DNA of 64,000 bases from Burkholderiaceae bacterium (GTDB lineage Bacteria; Pseudomonadota; Gammaproteobacteria; Burkholderiales; Burkholderiaceae_C): NCBI GenBank assembly GCA_023150375.1, contig JAKLLA010000002.1, positions 124,001 through 188,000 of the forward strand. Direction: 5' to 3'. The translations under genes were made by a program, and so were the position numbers. Under the pieces are notes generated by a model. It was given only the letters and a program-made list of their open reading frames with translations, was not told the origin of the DNA and ran no database searches. Shown here in pieces: positions 47,093-58,467 of this stretch; position 1 is the first letter of the stretch; each line of letters opens with the position of its first letter.

Positions 47093-48802
47093 ATGCAAGA
47101 GCAGTCCCTCCAGCAACAGCGGCCCTGGCTGAACCGTTACCCGGACGGCGTGCCCACCCACCTGAACCTGGGCCCGGCGCAGGGCGGGCACGGCTCGCTG
47201 GCCGAGCTGCTGGAGGAAAGCTTCCGCCAGCACACCGCGCTGCCGGCGATGCGTTTCATGGGCCGCAGCTGGAGTTTCGGCGAGCTGGACCGGCTGTCGC
47301 GCCACTTCGCCGCCTTCGCCCAGTCGCAGGGCCTGCAGGCCGGCGACCGGGTGGCGGTGATGCTGCCCAACGTGCCGCAGTACCCGGTGGTGGTCTGCGG
47401 CCTGATCCGCGCCGGGCTGGTGGTGGTCAACGTCAACCCGCTGTACACCGCGCCCGAGCTGGAGCACCAGCTGCAGGACGCGGACGTGCGCCTGCTGGTG
47501 GTGCTGGAGAACTTCGCCTCGGTGGTGGAGCAGGTGCTGCCCCGGCTGCCTCAGCTGCAGGTGCTGCTGACCGGCGTGGGCGACCTGCTCGGCCCGGTGA
47601 AGGGCACCCTGGTCAATGCCGTGCTGCGCCATGTGCGCAAGCAGGTGCCGGCCTACCATCTCCCCGGCGCCCTGCGCTTCGCCGATGCGCTGGCGCGCGG
47701 CCGACGCGCGACCTTCGAGCCGCCCGCACTGGGCCCGGACACGCTGGCCGTGCTGCAGTACACCGGCGGCACCACCGGCGTCAGCAAGGGCGCGATGCTG
47801 CTGCACCGCAACCTGCTGGCCAACGTGGAACAGTGCGCCGCCTGGTTCGAGCCGGCGCGGCGCACGCTGATCGGCCAGCAGTTCACCATCGTCTGTGCGC
47901 TGCCGCTGTACCACGTGTTCGCCTTCACCGCCTGCCTGCTGCTGGGCCTGCGCGTGGGCGGCTGCAACATCCTGATCGCCAACCCGCGCGACCTCGCCGG
48001 CACGCTGAAAGAACTGTCGAAGCAGGTGTTCCACTACTTCCCGGCGGTCAACACCCTCTACCAGGCGCTGGCCGACCACCCGGACTGCGCCCAGGTCAAC
48101 TGGCGCCACCTGCGCGTCAGCGTGGGCGGCGGCATGGCGGTGCAGCAGGTCACGGCCGAGCGCTGGAAGGCCGTCACCGGCAGCGGCATCTGCATGGGCT
48201 ACGGCCTGTCGGAGACCTCGCCGGTGGTGTCCTGCAGCCCGGTGGACATGACCGACTTCGACGGCACGATCGGTCTGCCGCTGCCCGACACCGAGCTGGC
48301 GATCTTCGACGACGAGGGGCGCCGCCTGGGTGCCGGCCAGATCGGCGAGATCGGCGTGCGCGGCCCGCAGGTGATGGCCGGCTACTGGCGCCGCCCGGAC
48401 GAAACCGCCATCGTGATGCGCGGCGACGGCTTTTTCCTCACCGGCGACATCGGCCTGATGGAGGCCGACGGGCGCTTCCGCATCGTCGACCGCAAGAAGG
48501 ACATGGTGCTGGTCAGCGGCTTCAACGTCTACCCCACCGAGGTGGAGGAAGTCGTCAGCCAGTTGCCCGGCGTGCTGGAGTGCGCCGTCACCGGCGTGCC
48601 CGACGCCAGGAGCGGCGAGGCGGTGAAGCTGGTGGTGGTGCGACGCGACCCGGCGCTCACCGAGGCCGCCGTGCGCGACTGGTGCCACGACCGCCTGACC
48701 GCCTACAAGCGCCCGCGCATCGTCGAGTTCCGCGACAGCCTGCCCAAGACCAACGTGGGCAAGGTGCTGCGGCGGGCGCTGCGCGAGCCGCTGAAGGGCT
48801 GA
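47093..48802 (+). CDS. fadD: Long-chain fatty-acid-CoA ligase, FadD-type
   Basis: The 569-residue enzyme activates fatty acids with ATP and CoA. It has the AMP-binding signature YTGGTTGVSKGAM (about 222-234), a second motif MGYGLSETSP, TGDIGLMEADG and the catalytic-lysine region FRDSLPKTNVGKVLRR at the C-terminus. I chose the ATG at 47093 (MQEQSLQQQRPW), typical for FadD. It is divergent from an AraC regulator and convergent with hisF. Confidence 0.92.
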   Translation: MQEQSLQQQRPWLNRYPDGVPTHLNLGPAQGGHGSLAELLEESFRQHTALPAMRFMGRSWSFGELDRLSRHFAAFAQSQGLQAGDRVAVMLPNVPQYPVVVCGLIRAGLVVVNVNPLYTAPELEHQLQDADVRLLVVLENFASVVEQVLPRLPQLQVLLTGVGDLLGPVKGTLVNAVLRHVRKQVPAYHLPGALRFADALARGRRATFEPPALGPDTLAVLQYTGGTTGVSKGAMLLHRNLLANVEQCAAWFEPARRTLIGQQFTIVCALPLYHVFAFTACLLLGLRVGGCNILIANPRDLAGTLKELSKQVFHYFPAVNTLYQALADHPDCAQVNWRHLRVSVGGGMAVQQVTAERWKAVTGSGICMGYGLSETSPVVSCSPVDMTDFDGTIGLPLPDTELAIFDDEGRRLGAGQIGEIGVRGPQVMAGYWRRPDETAIVMRGDGFFLTGDIGLMEADGRFRIVDRKKDMVLVSGFNVYPTEVEEVVSQLPGVLECAVTGVPDARSGEAVKLVVVRRDPALTEAAVRDWCHDRLTAYKRPRIVEFRDSLPKTNVGKVLRRALREPLKG

Positions 48803-48815
48803 TGCGATGCAGCCC

Positions 48816-48843
48816 CACCGGTCCCGTCCATGACGGGCCGGTG
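48816..48843. terminator. Bidirectional hairpin between fadD and hisF
   Basis: caccgg plus cccgtc pair with gacggg plus ccggtg (one bulged t) around a cat loop. It fills most of the 52-base gap between these convergent genes. It also lies at the proposed inversion breakpoint next to hisF. Confidence 0.55.
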
Positions 48844-48854
48844 ATGGGTCCATT

Positions 48855-49634
48855 TCAGATCCGCACCGTGATCCCGCGCGCGGCCATGACCTGCTTGGCC
48901 TCGGCCACCGTGTGGTCGCCGTAGTGGAAGATGCTGGCGGCCAGAACGGCATCGGCGCCGCCCTGCTGCACGCCGTCGGCCAGGTGGTCGAGGTTGCCCA
49001 CGCCGCCCGACGCGATCACCGGCACCGGCACCGCGTCGGCCACCGCGCGGGTGAGTTCGAGGTCGAAGCCGATCTTGGTGCCATCGCGGTCCATGCTGGT
49101 CAGCAGGATCTCGCCGGCGCCCATCTGCGCCATCTGCGTGGCCCAGGCCACCGCGTCGATGTGCATGTTCTTGCGCCCGCCGTGGGTGTAGACGTCCCAG
49201 CCCGGGCCCTTGGCAGCCAGGTCCTCGCCGACGCGCCGCTTGGCGTCGATGGCCACGACGATGCACTGCGAACCGTACTTGTCCGAGGCGTCGCGGATCA
49301 CCTGCGGGTTGGCCACCGCCGCGGAGTTGAAGCTCACCTTGTCGGCCCCGGCGTTGAGCAGGCGACGCACATCGGCCACCGTGCGCACGCCGCCGCCCAC
49401 CGTCAGCGGGATGAAGACCTGCGAGGCCACGTCCTCGATGATGTGCAGGATCAGGTCGCGCCCGTCGCTGGTGGCGGTGATGTCCAGGAAGGTCAGTTCG
49501 TCGGCGCCCTGGTCGTTGTAGCGCGCCGCGATCTCGACCGGATCACCGGCGTCACGCAGCTCGACGAAGTTGACGCCCTTGACGACCCGGCCGCCCGTGA
49601 CGTCCAGGCAGGGGATGATGCGTTTGGCGAGCAT
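48855..49634 (-). CDS. hisF: Imidazole glycerol phosphate synthase cyclase subunit
   Basis: HisF, with HisH, makes imidazole glycerol phosphate and AICAR. The 259-residue TIM barrel starts [20 protein letters not shown], with catalytic Asp11 in CLDV and Asp near 133 in VAIDAKRR, and the phosphate motifs VGGGVR and ASGGVGNL. It is the last gene of this his operon; hisI, its usual next neighbour, is elsewhere in the window. Confidence 0.96.
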   Translation of the reverse strand: MLAKRIIPCLDVTGGRVVKGVNFVELRDAGDPVEIAARYNDQGADELTFLDITATSDGRDLILHIIEDVASQVFIPLTVGGGVRTVADVRRLLNAGADKVSFNSAAVANPQVIRDASDKYGSQCIVVAIDAKRRVGEDLAAKGPGWDVYTHGGRKNMHIDAVAWATQMAQMGAGEILLTSMDRDGTKIGFDLELTRAVADAVPVPVIASGGVGNLDHLADGVQQGGADAVLAASIFHYGDHTVAEAKQVMAARGITVRI

Positions 49635-49647
49635 GGGCAGCCTTGGC

Positions 49648-50391
49648 TCAGGCGCCGTTCAACTCGTCGGCGCGGCGCTGGCCGGCGGCGAAGTCGAGGT
49701 CACCGGTGTAGATGGCGCGGCCGCAGATGACGCCCTGCACGCCTTCGTTCTCGACGGCGCACAGCGCCTCGATGTCGGCGAGGTTGCTCAGGCCGCCCGA
49801 GGCGATCACGGGGATGCTCAGCGCCTGGGCGAGCTTGACGGTGGCGTCGATGTTGATGCCGCTGAGCATGCCGTCGCGGCCGATGTCGGTGTAGATGATG
49901 CCTTCGACGCCGTAGTCCTCGAACTTCTTCGCCAGGTCGACCACCTCATGGCCAGTGAGCTTGCTCCAGCCGTCGGTGGCGACCTTGCCGTCCCTGGCGT
50001 CCAGGCCGACCATGATGTGGCCGCCGAAGGCCGTGCAGGCGTCGCGCAGGAAGCCGGGGTTCTTCACCGCGGCGGTGCCGATGATCACGTAGCTCAGACC
50101 GTCGTCGAGGTAGCGCTCGATCGTGTCGAGATCGCGGATGCCGCCGCCGAGCTGCACCGGAATCTCGTCGCCCACGGCCTTGACGATGGCCTTGATGGCG
50201 CCCTCGTTGACCGGTTTGCCGGCAAAGGCTCCGTTCAGGTCTACCAGGTGCAGGCGCCTGGCTCCCGCATCGAGCCAGCGCCGAGCCATCGCCGCTGGAT
50301 CCTCGCCGAAGGTGGTGGAATCGTTCATGTCGCCTTGCTTGAGGCGCACGCACTTGCCGTCTTTCAGGTCGATGGCGGGGATCAGCAACAT
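49648..50391 (-). CDS. hisA: Phosphoribosylformimino-AICAR ribotide isomerase
   Basis: HisA catalyses the Amadori rearrangement of ProFAR to PRFAR. The 247-residue TIM barrel starts [17 protein letters not shown] with catalytic Asp8, and has [24 protein letters not shown] and [10 protein letters not shown]. It is 13 bases upstream of hisF. Confidence 0.96.
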   Translation of the reverse strand: MLLIPAIDLKDGKCVRLKQGDMNDSTTFGEDPAAMARRWLDAGARRLHLVDLNGAFAGKPVNEGAIKAIVKAVGDEIPVQLGGGIRDLDTIERYLDDGLSYVIIGTAAVKNPGFLRDACTAFGGHIMVGLDARDGKVATDGWSKLTGHEVVDLAKKFEDYGVEGIIYTDIGRDGMLSGINIDATVKLAQALSIPVIASGGLSNLADIEALCAVENEGVQGVICGRAIYTGDLDFAAGQRRADELNGA

Positions 50392-50478
50392 GGCTGTGAG
50401 GAAGACAGGGTGGATGAAACGGGAGCGAGGAAACGATGCAGCGCAGGTGCGGAAGATGGGGGCCGTCCGGCGTCTGCG

Positions 50479-51234
50479 TCAGGGCTTCCAGGAAAGGAAG
50501 TTGCGGTACAGGGCCAGACCGTGATCGGCGCTCTTCTCGGGGTGGAACTGGGTCGCAAAAATGTTATCCCGCGCCACCGCACTGGTAAAGCCGGCACCGT
50601 AGTCGGTTTCACCGGCAGCATGAGCAGGCTCATCGGGTGCCGCGAAATAGCTGTGGACGAAGTAGAACCAGGCCCCGTCGGGCACACCGGCCCAGATCGG
50701 GTGCACGCCACCGCCATGCCAGCCGTGGGCCAGCTGGCGCACGCGGTTCCAGCCCATCTGCGGCACCTTGTAGCGGCTGCCGTCGGGCTGCTGGCGCCCT
50801 TCCAGGCGAAAGCGCTTCACCTGGCCGGGGATCAGGCCCAGCCCGGGGGTGTCCTGCTCCTCGCTGTGGTCCAGCAGCATCTGCATGCCCACGCACACGC
50901 CCATCAGTGGCTTGCTGGCGGCGGCTTCGAGCACCGCCTCCTTCATGCCAGAGGCAGCCAGCTCGGCCATGCAGTCGCGCATGGCGCCCTGGCCGGGCAG
51001 CACCACCCGCTCGGCGGCGCGCACTTCCTCGGGGCGGTGCGTGATCACCACCTCCAGCCCGCTGTCCTGCGCGACGTGCAGCACCGCCTGCGACACCGAG
51101 CGCAGGTTGCCCATGCCGTAATCGACCACTGCGACTGTGCGTGCCCCTCGCCGAACGGGTACGTTCGGCGATCCCCCGAGGGAATGCGGGCCGGCTTGGG
51201 GCGGCCCGGCGCTCGGCCCGATGGCTTCGCTCAT
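50479..51234 (-). CDS. hisH: Imidazole glycerol phosphate synthase glutaminase subunit, N-terminally extended
   Basis: HisH supplies ammonia from glutamine to HisF. The class I amidotransferase core has the Cys nucleophile in [10 protein letters not shown] and the His-Glu pair in [12 protein letters not shown], with [11 protein letters not shown] at the fold start. From the ATG at 51234 the protein is 251 residues, about 35 longer than typical HisH at the N-terminus. The extra residues ([16 protein letters not shown] and on) are encoded by DNA holding a perfect 9-base inverted repeat and look like an inserted repeat. The ATG overlaps the hisB TGA by one base. Ends 87 bases before hisA. Confidence 0.92.
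   Translation of the reverse strand: MSEAIGPSAGPPQAGPHSLGGSPNVPVRRGARTVAVVDYGMGNLRSVSQAVLHVAQDSGLEVVITHRPEEVRAAERVVLPGQGAMRDCMAELAASGMKEAVLEAAASKPLMGVCVGMQMLLDHSEEQDTPGLGLIPGQVKRFRLEGRQQPDGSRYKVPQMGWNRVRQLAHGWHGGGVHPIWAGVPDGAWFYFVHSYFAAPDEPAHAAGETDYGAGFTSAVARDNIFATQFHPEKSADHGLALYRNFLSWKP
51149..51170. repeat. Inverted repeat inside the hisH 5' extension
   Basis: cgccgaacg and cgttcggcg are perfect 9-base arms around ggta. The element lies in the extra N-terminal coding segment of hisH between the overlapping start codon and the conserved core, consistent with insertion of a small palindromic repeat in frame. Confidence 0.5.
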
Positions 51235-51851
51235 CAGAGGGTTCCTTTGGTCGAGGGAATCACGCCGGCGCTGCGCGGATCGGGCGTCAGCGCCATGCGC
51301 AGCGCACGACCGAAGGCCTTGAAGATGGTCTCGCACTGGTGGTGCGCGTTGACGCCCTTCAGGTTGTCGATGTGCAGGCTGACCAGCGCGTGGTTGACGA
51401 AGCCCTGGAAGAACTCGTAGACGAGCTGGGTGTCGAGCGCACCGATCATGCCGGCGGTGAACTTCACGTCCATCGCCAGGCCGGGCCGGCCGGAGAAGTC
51501 CACCACCACGCGCGACAGCGCCTCGTCCAGCGGCACGTAGCTGTGGCCGTAGCGGGTGATGCCCTTCTTGTCGCCCACGGCGCGGGCGATCGCCTGGCCG
51601 AGGGTGATGCCGATGTCTTCCACCGTGTGGTGGCCGTCGATGTGCAGATCGCCCTGGCACTCGACCTCCAGGTCGATCAGGCCGTGGCGGGCCACCTGGT
51701 CGAGCATGTGGTCGAGGAAGCCGATGCCGCTGGCGAGCCGGGCGCGGCCCGTGCCGTCCAGGTCCACGCGCACGCGGATCTTGGTTTCGTTGGTGTCGCG
51801 CCGGACTTCGGCGCTGCGGGTCGCCACGTGGGGAGAGGAGGTGTCGCTCAT
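51234..51851 (-). CDS. hisB: Imidazoleglycerol-phosphate dehydratase, monofunctional
   Basis: HisB dehydrates imidazole glycerol phosphate. The 205-residue protein has the duplicated metal-binding pattern: [39 protein letters not shown] and [19 protein letters not shown]. It lacks the phosphatase domain found in enterobacterial HisB, as normal in Betaproteobacteria. It is 10 bases after hisC and overlaps hisH by one base. Confidence 0.96.
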   Translation of the reverse strand: MSDTSSPHVATRSAEVRRDTNETKIRVRVDLDGTGRARLASGIGFLDHMLDQVARHGLIDLEVECQGDLHIDGHHTVEDIGITLGQAIARAVGDKKGITRYGHSYVPLDEALSRVVVDFSGRPGLAMDVKFTAGMIGALDTQLVYEFFQGFVNHALVSLHIDNLKGVNAHHQCETIFKAFGRALRMALTPDPRSAGVIPSTKGTL

Positions 51852-51861
51852 GGCAATGGAT

Positions 51862-52965
51862 TCAGGCGGCCGCAGCCGCCAGGGCCTCGATCATGCAGGC
51901 ATTTTCCTCGGGCGTGCCGACCGTCAGGCGCAGGCAGTTGGCCAGCAGCGGGTGCAGCGCCGAGACGTTCTTGATCAGCACGCCGCTGCGCTTCATGCCG
52001 GCGAAGGTGCTCGCCGCATCGGCGACGCGGATCAGGATCATGTTGGCCTCGCTGGGCCACACGCGCTGCACGCCGGGCAACGCCGCCAGCGTGACGAGCA
52101 GGCGCTCGCGCTCGGCGCGCAGCAGCGCGGCCTGGCGGGCGTACTCGTCGGCGTGTTCGAGCGCAAAGAGCGCCGCCTCGGCGTTCAGCACACTGACGTT
52201 GTAGGGCGGGCGCACCTTGTCCAGCTCGGCAATCAGCGCCGCCGGCCCCACCAGGTAGCCCAGGCGGATGCCGGCCAGGCCGAACTTGCTGAGCGTGCGC
52301 ATCACCAGCACGTGGTCGCGCCGACCCGCCTGCGCCAGCCGGCTGCGCGCAGCGAAGGGCTGGTAGGCCTCGTCGAACACGACCAGACCGCCCTGCTCGC
52401 CCACGGCGTCGACGATCGCGTCGATCACGCTGTCGTCGAAGAGGTTGGCGGTCGGGTTGTTCGGGTAGGCGAGGTAGGTGATCGCCGGGCGGTGCGTGCG
52501 GATGGCCGCGAGCATCGCGGCGCCGTCCAGCTCGAAGTCCGCGGTCAGCGGCACGCCGACGAAGCCCAGACCCTGCAGCTTCGCCGACATCTCGTACATC
52601 ACGAAGCCGGGCAGCGGCGCCAGGATCTTCGCGCCCGGCAGGTCGCAGGCCATGGCCAGCAGGGCGATCAGCTCGTCCGAGCCGTTGCCCAGCATCAGCG
52701 CGCAGCCCGCCGGCAGGCCGATGTGCCGTGCCAGCGCGGCCTTCAGGTCGTCGATGCGCGCGCCGGGGTAGCGATGAATCGCCACCGCGCCGAGGCGCCG
52801 GCCCAGCTCGGCCTGCAGCTCGCTCGGCAGGGCGAAGGGGTTCTCCATCGCGTCGAGCTTGATCAGCCCGGCGCTGGGCTGCACCGCGTAGGCGTGCATG
52901 CCCTGGATGTCGGCACGCAGCGTGGCGCGCAGGCGCTCGGGCAGCGCCCCCGTCGGCGCGTTCAT
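51862..52965 (-). CDS. hisC: Histidinol-phosphate aminotransferase
   Basis: HisC transaminates imidazole acetol phosphate using PLP. The 367-residue protein has KLDAMENPF (about 37-45), [35 protein letters not shown] and the PLP lysine in [20 protein letters not shown]. Its ATG overlaps the hisD stop codon (ATGA). Confidence 0.95.
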   Translation of the reverse strand: MNAPTGALPERLRATLRADIQGMHAYAVQPSAGLIKLDAMENPFALPSELQAELGRRLGAVAIHRYPGARIDDLKAALARHIGLPAGCALMLGNGSDELIALLAMACDLPGAKILAPLPGFVMYEMSAKLQGLGFVGVPLTADFELDGAAMLAAIRTHRPAITYLAYPNNPTANLFDDSVIDAIVDAVGEQGGLVVFDEAYQPFAARSRLAQAGRRDHVLVMRTLSKFGLAGIRLGYLVGPAALIAELDKVRPPYNVSVLNAEAALFALEHADEYARQAALLRAERERLLVTLAALPGVQRVWPSEANMILIRVADAASTFAGMKRSGVLIKNVSALHPLLANCLRLTVGTPEENACMIEALAAAAA

Positions 52966-54287
52966 GGCCGCCGGTCCTTCAGCCGGAACTCCGCCGCCTG
53001 CGCATGCGCCTGCAGGCCCTCGCCGTAGGCCAGCTCGGCGGCGATGACACCCAGCGTCTGGGCCCCTGCTTCGCTCACCTCGATCAGGCTGCTGCGCTTC
53101 TGGAAGTCGTACACGCCCAGCGGCGAGGAGAAGCGCGCGGTGCCCGAGGTGGGCAGCACGTGGTTCGGGCCGGCGCAGTAGTCGCCCAGGCTCTCGCTGG
53201 TGAAGGCGCCCAGGAAGATCGCCCCGGCGTGGCGCAGCAGCGGCTCCCAGCGGTGGGCGTCACGCGAGCTGACTTCCAAGTGCTCCGGCGCGATGCGGTT
53301 GCTGATCGCGCAGGCCTCGTCCATGTCCTTCGTGAGGATCAGTGCACCGCGGCCTTCGAGCGAGGCGCGGATCACGTCGCGGCGCGGCATGCCGTCGATC
53401 AGGCGGTCGATCTGTGCCTGGACTTGGGCGATGTAGCCGGCGTCCGGGCAGAGCAGGATGCTCTGGGCCAGCTCGTCGTGCTCGGCCTGGCTGAACAGGT
53501 CCATCGCCACCCAGTCCGGCGGCGTCGTGCCGTCGGCCAGCACCAGGATTTCCGAGGGGCCGGCGATCATGTCGATGCCCACCTGGCCGAAGACGCGGCG
53601 CTTGGCGCTGGCCACGTAGGCGTTGCCCGGGCCGGTGATCTTGTCCACCCGCGGCACGGTCGCGGTGCCGTAGGCCAGGGCGCCCACGGCCTGCGCGCCG
53701 CCGATGGTGAAGGCGCGGCTCACGCCGGCCACATAGGCGGCGGCCAGCACCAGGGCGTTCTTCTCGCCGCGCGGGGTTGGCACGACCATGATGATTTCGC
53801 CCACGCCGGCCACATGGGCGGGAATGGCGTTCATCAGCACCGAGGACGGGTAGGCCGCCTTGCCACCGGGCACGTAGATGCCCACGCGGTCCAGCGGCGT
53901 GACCTTCTGGCCCAGCAGCGTGCCGTCCTCGTCACGGTAGCTCCAGCTCAGGCCGCAGGCCTGCAGCTGGCGCTCGTGGTAGGCGCGAACCCGCTTCGCC
54001 GCCGCCTCCAGCGCGCTGCGCTGCGCCGGGGTGATGGCGTCGAAGGCAGCCTTGAGCTCCTCGCGGGTCAGCTCGAGCGCGGCCATCGAATCGGCGGCCA
54101 CACCATCGAAGCGCTGGGTGTACTCGATCACCGCCGCGTCGCCACGGGCCTGCACGTCCGCCAGGATCGCGGCCACCCGCTCCTCGATCGCATGGTCCGT
54201 CTCGGCCGACCAGTGCAGCACGCGCTGGAACTCGGCTTCGAAATCGGCAGCGGACGTATCGAGGTGGCGGACGGCGACGGCGGTCAT
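52962..54287 (-). CDS. hisD: Histidinol dehydrogenase
   Basis: HisD performs the last two oxidations to L-histidine with NAD and zinc. The 441-residue protein shows [59 protein letters not shown] and the C-terminal [19 protein letters not shown] chose the ATG at 54287 ([11 protein letters not shown]). It is 23 bases after hisG. Confidence 0.96.
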   Translation of the reverse strand: MTAVAVRHLDTSAADFEAEFQRVLHWSAETDHAIEERVAAILADVQARGDAAVIEYTQRFDGVAADSMAALELTREELKAAFDAITPAQRSALEAAAKRVRAYHERQLQACGLSWSYRDEDGTLLGQKVTPLDRVGIYVPGGKAAYPSSVLMNAIPAHVAGVGEIIMVVPTPRGEKNALVLAAAYVAGVSRAFTIGGAQAVGALAYGTATVPRVDKITGPGNAYVASAKRRVFGQVGIDMIAGPSEILVLADGTTPPDWVAMDLFSQAEHDELAQSILLCPDAGYIAQVQAQIDRLIDGMPRRDVIRASLEGRGALILTKDMDEACAISNRIAPEHLEVSSRDAHRWEPLLRHAGAIFLGAFTSESLGDYCAGPNHVLPTSGTARFSSPLGVYDFQKRSSLIEVSEAGAQTLGVIAAELAYGEGLQAHAQAAEFRLKDRRP

Positions 54288-54310
54288 GGTGTCGGTGCGA
54301 GGGATGGGGA

Positions 54311-56235
<1,925 letters not shown>

Positions 56236-56285
56236 TCAGGGGCGCCGGCACGGCGTGCAGGCGCCAGGCCGGGCACGCGTTGGAA

Positions 56286-56573
56286 TCAGGGGTGGGGGCG
56301 AATGCCGGCGGCAGCCGCGCCGTGCTGCACAGGTTGCGCCTGCCACTCGGCGGGCGTGAGCGTCTTCATCGACAGCGCATGGATCTCGGCGCGCATTCGA
56401 TCACCCAGCACAGCGTAGACCTGCTGGTGGCGCTTGATGCGGCTCAGGCCCTCGAAGGCCGGCGTGACGATGGTGGCAAAGAAATGCCGGCCGTCGCCCT
56501 CGACCTCGAGGTGATCGCAGGCAAGGCCCGCGGCGATCAGCGCACGGACTTGGTCGGGAGTGGGATCGGCCAT
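56286..56573 (-). CDS. BolA-like protein, IbaG/YrbA type
   Basis: The 95-residue protein has the BolA fold with the helix-turn-helix-like signature GLSRIKRHQQVYAVLGDRM and the DHLEVEGDGRHFFATIV strand. IbaG/YrbA proteins sit directly upstream of murA in many proteobacteria and work with monothiol glutaredoxins in iron-sulfur handling. I chose the ATG at 56573. Confidence 0.92.
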   Translation of the reverse strand: MADPTPDQVRALIAAGLACDHLEVEGDGRHFFATIVTPAFEGLSRIKRHQQVYAVLGDRMRAEIHALSMKTLTPAEWQAQPVQHGAAAAGIRPHP

Positions 56574-56619
56574 GATGGCGTGAATTGTACCGGTGCCCAC
56601 CCGACCCTTCAGGGGGCCG

Positions 56620-57378
56620 TCACGACCGCAGCTTGTACCCCGACGCCAGCAGCCGCAGCGTGATGGCCGACACCACCACCAGGCTGCTGCCCACCACCGC
56701 CAGGCTCAGCCAGGGCGAGACGTCGCTGACGCCGAAAAAGCCGTGGCGGAAGCCGTCGATCATGTAGAAGAAAGGATTCAGGTGGCTGGCCTGCTGCCAG
56801 AAGGCGGGCAGCGAATGGATCGAGTAAAACACCCCGGCCAGGAAGGTCATGGGCATGACGATGAAGTTCTGGAACGCAGCCATCTGGTCGAACTTCTCGG
56901 CCCACAGGCCGGCGATCAGCCCCAGCGAGCCCATCAGCGCCGCGCCCAGCACCGCGAACACCAGTGCCCACAGCGGATGCGCCATGCCGGGCGGGGCGAA
57001 CCACACGGTCACGGCCAGCACGCCCGCGCCCACCACCAGCCCGCGGGTGACCGAGGCGCCCACGTAGGCCACGAACCAGGCCCAGTGGCTCAGCGGCGAC
57101 ACCAGCAGGAACACCAGGTTGCCGGTGATCTTGCTCTGGATCAGGCTGGAGGAGCTGTTGGCGAAGGCGTTCTGCAGCACGCTCATCATCACCAGCCCGG
57201 GGATCAGGAAGCTGGTGTAGCCCACCTGGTCGTAGACCTGCACATGGTCCTCCAGCACATGGCCGAAGATCAGCAGGTAGAGCACCGCGGTGAGCACGGG
57301 CGCACCCACGGTCTGGAAGCTCACCTTCCAGAAACGCAGGACTTCCTTGTAGAACAGGGTGCGGGCACCGGCGAGCAT
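56620..57378 (-). CDS. ABC-2 type transporter permease, YadH-like
   Basis: The 252-residue membrane protein has six predicted helices and the ABC-2 signature PMTFLAGVFYSIHSLP near residue 175. With the ATPase encoded just upstream it would form an exporter of the YadGH/NodIJ type; the substrate is unknown. Its ATG overlaps the ATPase stop codon by one base. The bolA-like gene follows after 46 bases. Confidence 0.92.
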   Translation of the reverse strand: MLAGARTLFYKEVLRFWKVSFQTVGAPVLTAVLYLLIFGHVLEDHVQVYDQVGYTSFLIPGLVMMSVLQNAFANSSSSLIQSKITGNLVFLLVSPLSHWAWFVAYVGASVTRGLVVGAGVLAVTVWFAPPGMAHPLWALVFAVLGAALMGSLGLIAGLWAEKFDQMAAFQNFIVMPMTFLAGVFYSIHSLPAFWQQASHLNPFFYMIDGFRHGFFGVSDVSPWLSLAVVGSSLVVVSAITLRLLASGYKLRS

Positions 57379-58334
57379 CAGGCCACCTCCACCGCAGTCG
57401 CAGACTCGGCCTCGGCCGGGGACGGCGCCGCCTGGCTCTGCATGATCTCGAGGAAGACATCCTCCAGGTCGGCACGGCCGATCTCGAGATCCTCCACCCG
57501 CACGCCGGCACCGCGCAGGCGGGCCAGCACCGCCTCCACCTCCGCGGCGTCGTGGGTCTTGATCTGCGCGATGCGCCCGGTCACCCGCGCCTGGGTGGCC
57601 AGCTCGGGCGGCAGCGCGTCGTCGGTCTTGAAGCGCAGCATCGTGCTGGCGCGGCCGGCCAGCAGCGCCGAGGTGCGCTCCAGCGCCACCACCCGGCCCT
57701 GCTTGAGCATGGCAATGCGCCCGCACAGCGCCTCGGCCTCCTCCAGGTAGTGGGTGGTCAGCAGCACGGTGTGGCCTGCCTTGTTCAGCCGGGCGATGAA
57801 GGACCACAGCGTCTGGCGCAGCTCCACGTCCACGCCGGCGGTGGGCTCGTCCAGCACGATCACCGGCGGGCGGTGCACCAGCGCCTGCGCCACCAGCACC
57901 CGGCGCTTCATGCCGCCGGAGAGCTGGCGCATGTTGGCGCCGGCCTTGTCGGCCAGGCCCAGGCCGGCCAGCAGCTCGTCGATCCAGGCATCGTTGTCCT
58001 TCACGCCGAAGTAGCCGCTCTGGATGCGCAGCGTCTCGCGCACCGAGAAGAAGGGATCGAACACCAGCTCCTGCGGGACGATCCCCAGCGACTTGCGCGC
58101 CGCGGCATAGTCCTCGACCACATCGTGGCCCATGACCCGCACGCGCCCGGTGGTCGCACGCGCCAGACCCGCCAGGATGCTGATCAGCGTGGTCTTGCCC
58201 GCGCCGTTGGGCCCGAGCAGGCCGAAGAACTCGCCCGGCTGGATGTCGAAGCTGACGTCGGTCAGTGCCTGCAGCGTGCCACGCGCGCCGCGGTAGGTCT
58301 TGCCGACCTGCTGGAATTGGATCGCCGGACTCAT
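57378..58334 (-). CDS. ABC transporter ATP-binding protein, YadG-like
   Basis: The 318-residue ATPase has Walker A GPNGAGKTTL (about 40-49), Q-loop IVPQELVFD, signature LSGGMKRRV, Walker B VIVLDEPTAGVD and switch His in LLTTHYLEEAE. A C-terminal domain of about 90 residues follows. I chose the ATG at 58334, after which the family sequence begins. It is the first gene of the long ABC-bolA-murA-his operon and is divergent from a TetR-type regulator, which may control it. Confidence 0.92.
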   Translation of the reverse strand: MSPAIQFQQVGKTYRGARGTLQALTDVSFDIQPGEFFGLLGPNGAGKTTLISILAGLARATTGRVRVMGHDVVEDYAAARKSLGIVPQELVFDPFFSVRETLRIQSGYFGVKDNDAWIDELLAGLGLADKAGANMRQLSGGMKRRVLVAQALVHRPPVIVLDEPTAGVDVELRQTLWSFIARLNKAGHTVLLTTHYLEEAEALCGRIAMLKQGRVVALERTSALLAGRASTMLRFKTDDALPPELATQARVTGRIAQIKTHDAAEVEAVLARLRGAGVRVEDLEIGRADLEDVFLEIMQSQAAPSPAEAESATAVEVA

Positions 58335-58411
58335 CGGGGGGGCATTGTAGGGACCGCCGCCCGTCCACGCCGGCAGCAGGACTCGGCCCCCCCCCCTGCA
58401 GGCGCGCGCCG

Positions 58412-58450
58412 CCGCCCGCTGAAAACCCCCACAGGCGACGCAGCGGGCGG
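58412..58450. promoter_or_regulatory. Perfect 10-base inverted repeat in the tetR/ABC divergent promoter
   Basis: ccgcccgctg (58412-58421) and cagcgggcgg (58441-58450) are perfect inverted copies around a 19-base spacer, in the 133-base gap between the divergent ABC and TetR genes. The right arm ends 4 bases before the TAGATT -10-like box of the TetR gene. It is a candidate operator for the TetR protein. Confidence 0.5.
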
Positions 58451-58454
58451 GTGC

Positions 58455-58460
58455 TAGATT
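58455..58460 (+). promoter_or_regulatory. -10-like hexamer 7 bases before tetR-family start
   Basis: TAGATT lies 7 bases upstream of the ATG at 58468, with no ribosome-binding site between. It predicts a leaderless transcript; the inverted repeat immediately upstream covers the -35 region. Confidence 0.38.
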
Positions 58461-58467
58461 CCCGGCG

